A stretch of 64,000 nucleotides of DNA from Nemertoderma westbladi. Taxonomy: Eukaryota; Xenacoelomorpha; Nemertodermatida; Nemertodermatidae. The stretch is taken from NCBI GenBank assembly GCA_032718475.1, contig JAUCBJ010008077.1, positions 84,189 to 148,188 of the forward strand, written 5' to 3'. Under the pieces are notes generated by a model. That model was not told the origin of the DNA and did not search any database. It saw nothing but the letters and a program-made list of their open reading frames with translations. Below, piece by piece: positions 62,518 to 64,000 of the stretch. Each line of letters starts with the position of its first letter. Position 1 is the first letter of the stretch. A program made the translations under genes and the position numbers.

Positions 62518-64000
62518 TGTTAAACTCTGTACGTACTGCAGTAGCAATACAGGAAAAAACTCATTTATTTTGTGCCAATACATTTCTACCTAAACGGGTG
62601 GCCCTTCTAAATTGATTTAGATACTGTTCAGTTATGCGCATGCGCCAGGCCCATTCCATGTAGGTGATAAGAAGGGCGCTGTGATTGGCCATTTATCTGT
62701 TTGCTGGACGAATAAGAAAGCTAGTAGCTACTCATATCCAAGTAAAACCGGTTTACTGAATTTTATGCAATGTCAACGAGAACTTACTGGAACCGGTAAA
62801 AACCAGTTTTGTTATTATATGGTTGCAAAACAGACCTATATTCTTACAGTATTACTCTTCAAGATTTTATATTGAATTTTGTTTCAGATTGTATTGAATT
62901 TATCTTATATCCAAGTTCTGATTTTGTACCGTTAAATGTATTCGTACCTATAGATATGTATTAACCCAATTATTTTGTTTGTGTTGGTAATTTTGCAAAT
63001 CAGTATGCGATAAAGACATCCAGCGATCGGTTCGGAATTAAAACCCCATTGTTTTAACATGAGAGGCGCATTCTCCGTCTAATATAATTATGGAGTGAGG
63101 AGGTCGAGCCGTACCGGCCGACTGCAGGAGCCCAAAATGGATGGATGATGTTACACAACACGAGTGAAACATAAGGGCAGTAAGTTGGACTGGGCAAGCC
63201 ACAAGGGGAGGGGGGTCTCATTAGGTTGATGTACACAATTCCATTAGGTTAACTGGTGCTTTAACTATTTCCTGTACTTGGGTTTGGGCCAAATTGAACC
63301 GGGATACCCCATCATAATAACCACACAGGCATCACGGAAGTGCAAGGGGGGGAGAGTGTTGATATATATTTGGTATCAGCGCTCATCGTTTTGGCTTAGG
63401 TTTGGGTCTCATTGGGATACTAATATTCATTTCACTTCATCTTAAATATTTTGACTTTGTTGGGGGTGAGTAAGCTTATATACCAAGTTTCAGCTACAGC
63501 ATTATTCACAGTCCAGAAATAAATGTATTTGGGTATTTAGATAGCTAATCATCTCTCTCACAATCATTAGTTTGACACTCTTACAGTTACTTTACAGAGT
63601 AGAAGTGAAAATTAGAGAATATCGGCAAATTCATCCACGAGATAACCAGGTTTAGTATTGCGTATAGTTTCCTTCCTTTTACTACCGTCGACAGCGGTGC
63701 GGTGTATAGAAATATACAGAATTTGTTTTAGTGGGAAAATTTAAGATAAATTGTTATTTATATTTGTTTGTTTACAAATTGTACTCGATACAACCCTTAC
63801 CTATCGGCAGTTTAGCTTGCAGTATACGTGGTGGATAAGGGGCCATCACGCTAGTAAATTGTATTAAAGGTTGATAATATTAGCAGGCAGGCAGGGATTC
63901 CTCACCAACTGGAGTTTCCTTGTTGAGCTTTATATAGACCCGTTTATTGTTTTGTTTTCTTTCGAAACTGATACGTATTGCGATAATTTGATACGTATTC
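62518..64000 (+). repeat. BEL-D 3' LTR (truncated by window end)
   Basis: Begins TGTTAAACTC after GGGGCGG. Matches 53762-55250 except for a few bases and a 32-bp tract at 63619-63650 that replaces 39 bp of the 5' LTR. Confidence 0.95.

Larger units (their letters stand above)
53762..64000 (+). mobile_element. BEL-D: young non-autonomous BEL/Pao element
   Basis: Bounded on the left by a 5' LTR that begins exactly where the satellite stops (TGTTAAACTC, 53762) and on the right by a 3' LTR starting at 62518 that runs off the window. Internal part: leader, gag-protease ORF, orphan integrase tail, 2 kb of non-coding DNA. A G-rich tract GGGGCGG precedes the 3' LTR. RT, RNase H and the integrase core are missing. 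Related to BEL-A by Gag and integrase tail. Confidence 0.9.

Overview
The window is eukaryotic, almost certainly from an invertebrate metazoan. It is a nest of transposable elements with no recognisable single-copy host gene. Evidence: four BEL/Pao-type LTR retrotransposons, two APE/RT-type LINE copies, a Penelope-like fragment, a decayed tyrosine-recombinase gene of the Crypton type, tRNA-derived SINE heads, a 6.5-kb satellite and many minisatellites. Nothing points to bacteria (no operons, no Shine-Dalgarno spacing). The phylum cannot be fixed from the sequence; BEL/Pao, Penelope-like elements and 2A-bearing LINEs together fit a marine invertebrate.

Layout. 0.36-3.6 kb: tyrosine-recombinase pseudogene (+) split by a 5'-truncated LINE (LINE-1, -). 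3.7-4.3 kb: Penelope-like GIY-YIG remnant containing a fold-back palindrome. 7.0-26.0 kb: BEL-A (-), with a gag-pro-RT-RNaseH polyprotein, an integrase in the same frame behind one TGA, then an accessory region (exonuclease-like plus zinc-knuckle protein). The accessory region is interrupted at about 8.7-12.3 kb by material including BEL-B (-), a deletion derivative lacking RT. 26.6-39.8 kb: BEL-C (+), with a duplicated gag, pol and the same accessory module, cut at 39.77 kb by LINE-2. 39.8-47.2 kb: LINE-2 (-), with ORF1 and an ORF2 carrying a 2A motif and a 1.9-kb coding minisatellite. 47.2-53.76 kb: satellite of 40/35-bp monomers abutting the 5' side of LINE-2. 53.76-64.0 kb: BEL-D (+), nearly identical LTRs, an intact gag-protease ORF and most of pol deleted; its 3' LTR runs off the window.

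How the parts work together. BEL/Pao polyproteins supply capsid/nucleocapsid, protease, RT-RNase H and integrase. BEL-A and BEL-C also share, downstream of pol, a region resembling a DEDD 3'-5' exonuclease followed by CCHC zinc knuckles, which I regard as the most unusual gene content here. BEL-A further carries nine copies of a 20-nt hairpin that sit in all three sense reading frames and in non-coding DNA. BEL-B and BEL-D have lost RT and would need another element to supply it. Relative ages from nesting: recombinase before LINE-1; BEL-A before BEL-B; BEL-C before LINE-2; satellite before BEL-D (youngest).

Limits: domain calls are from motifs read by eye, LTRs of BEL-A and BEL-C were not found, and no database search was possible.
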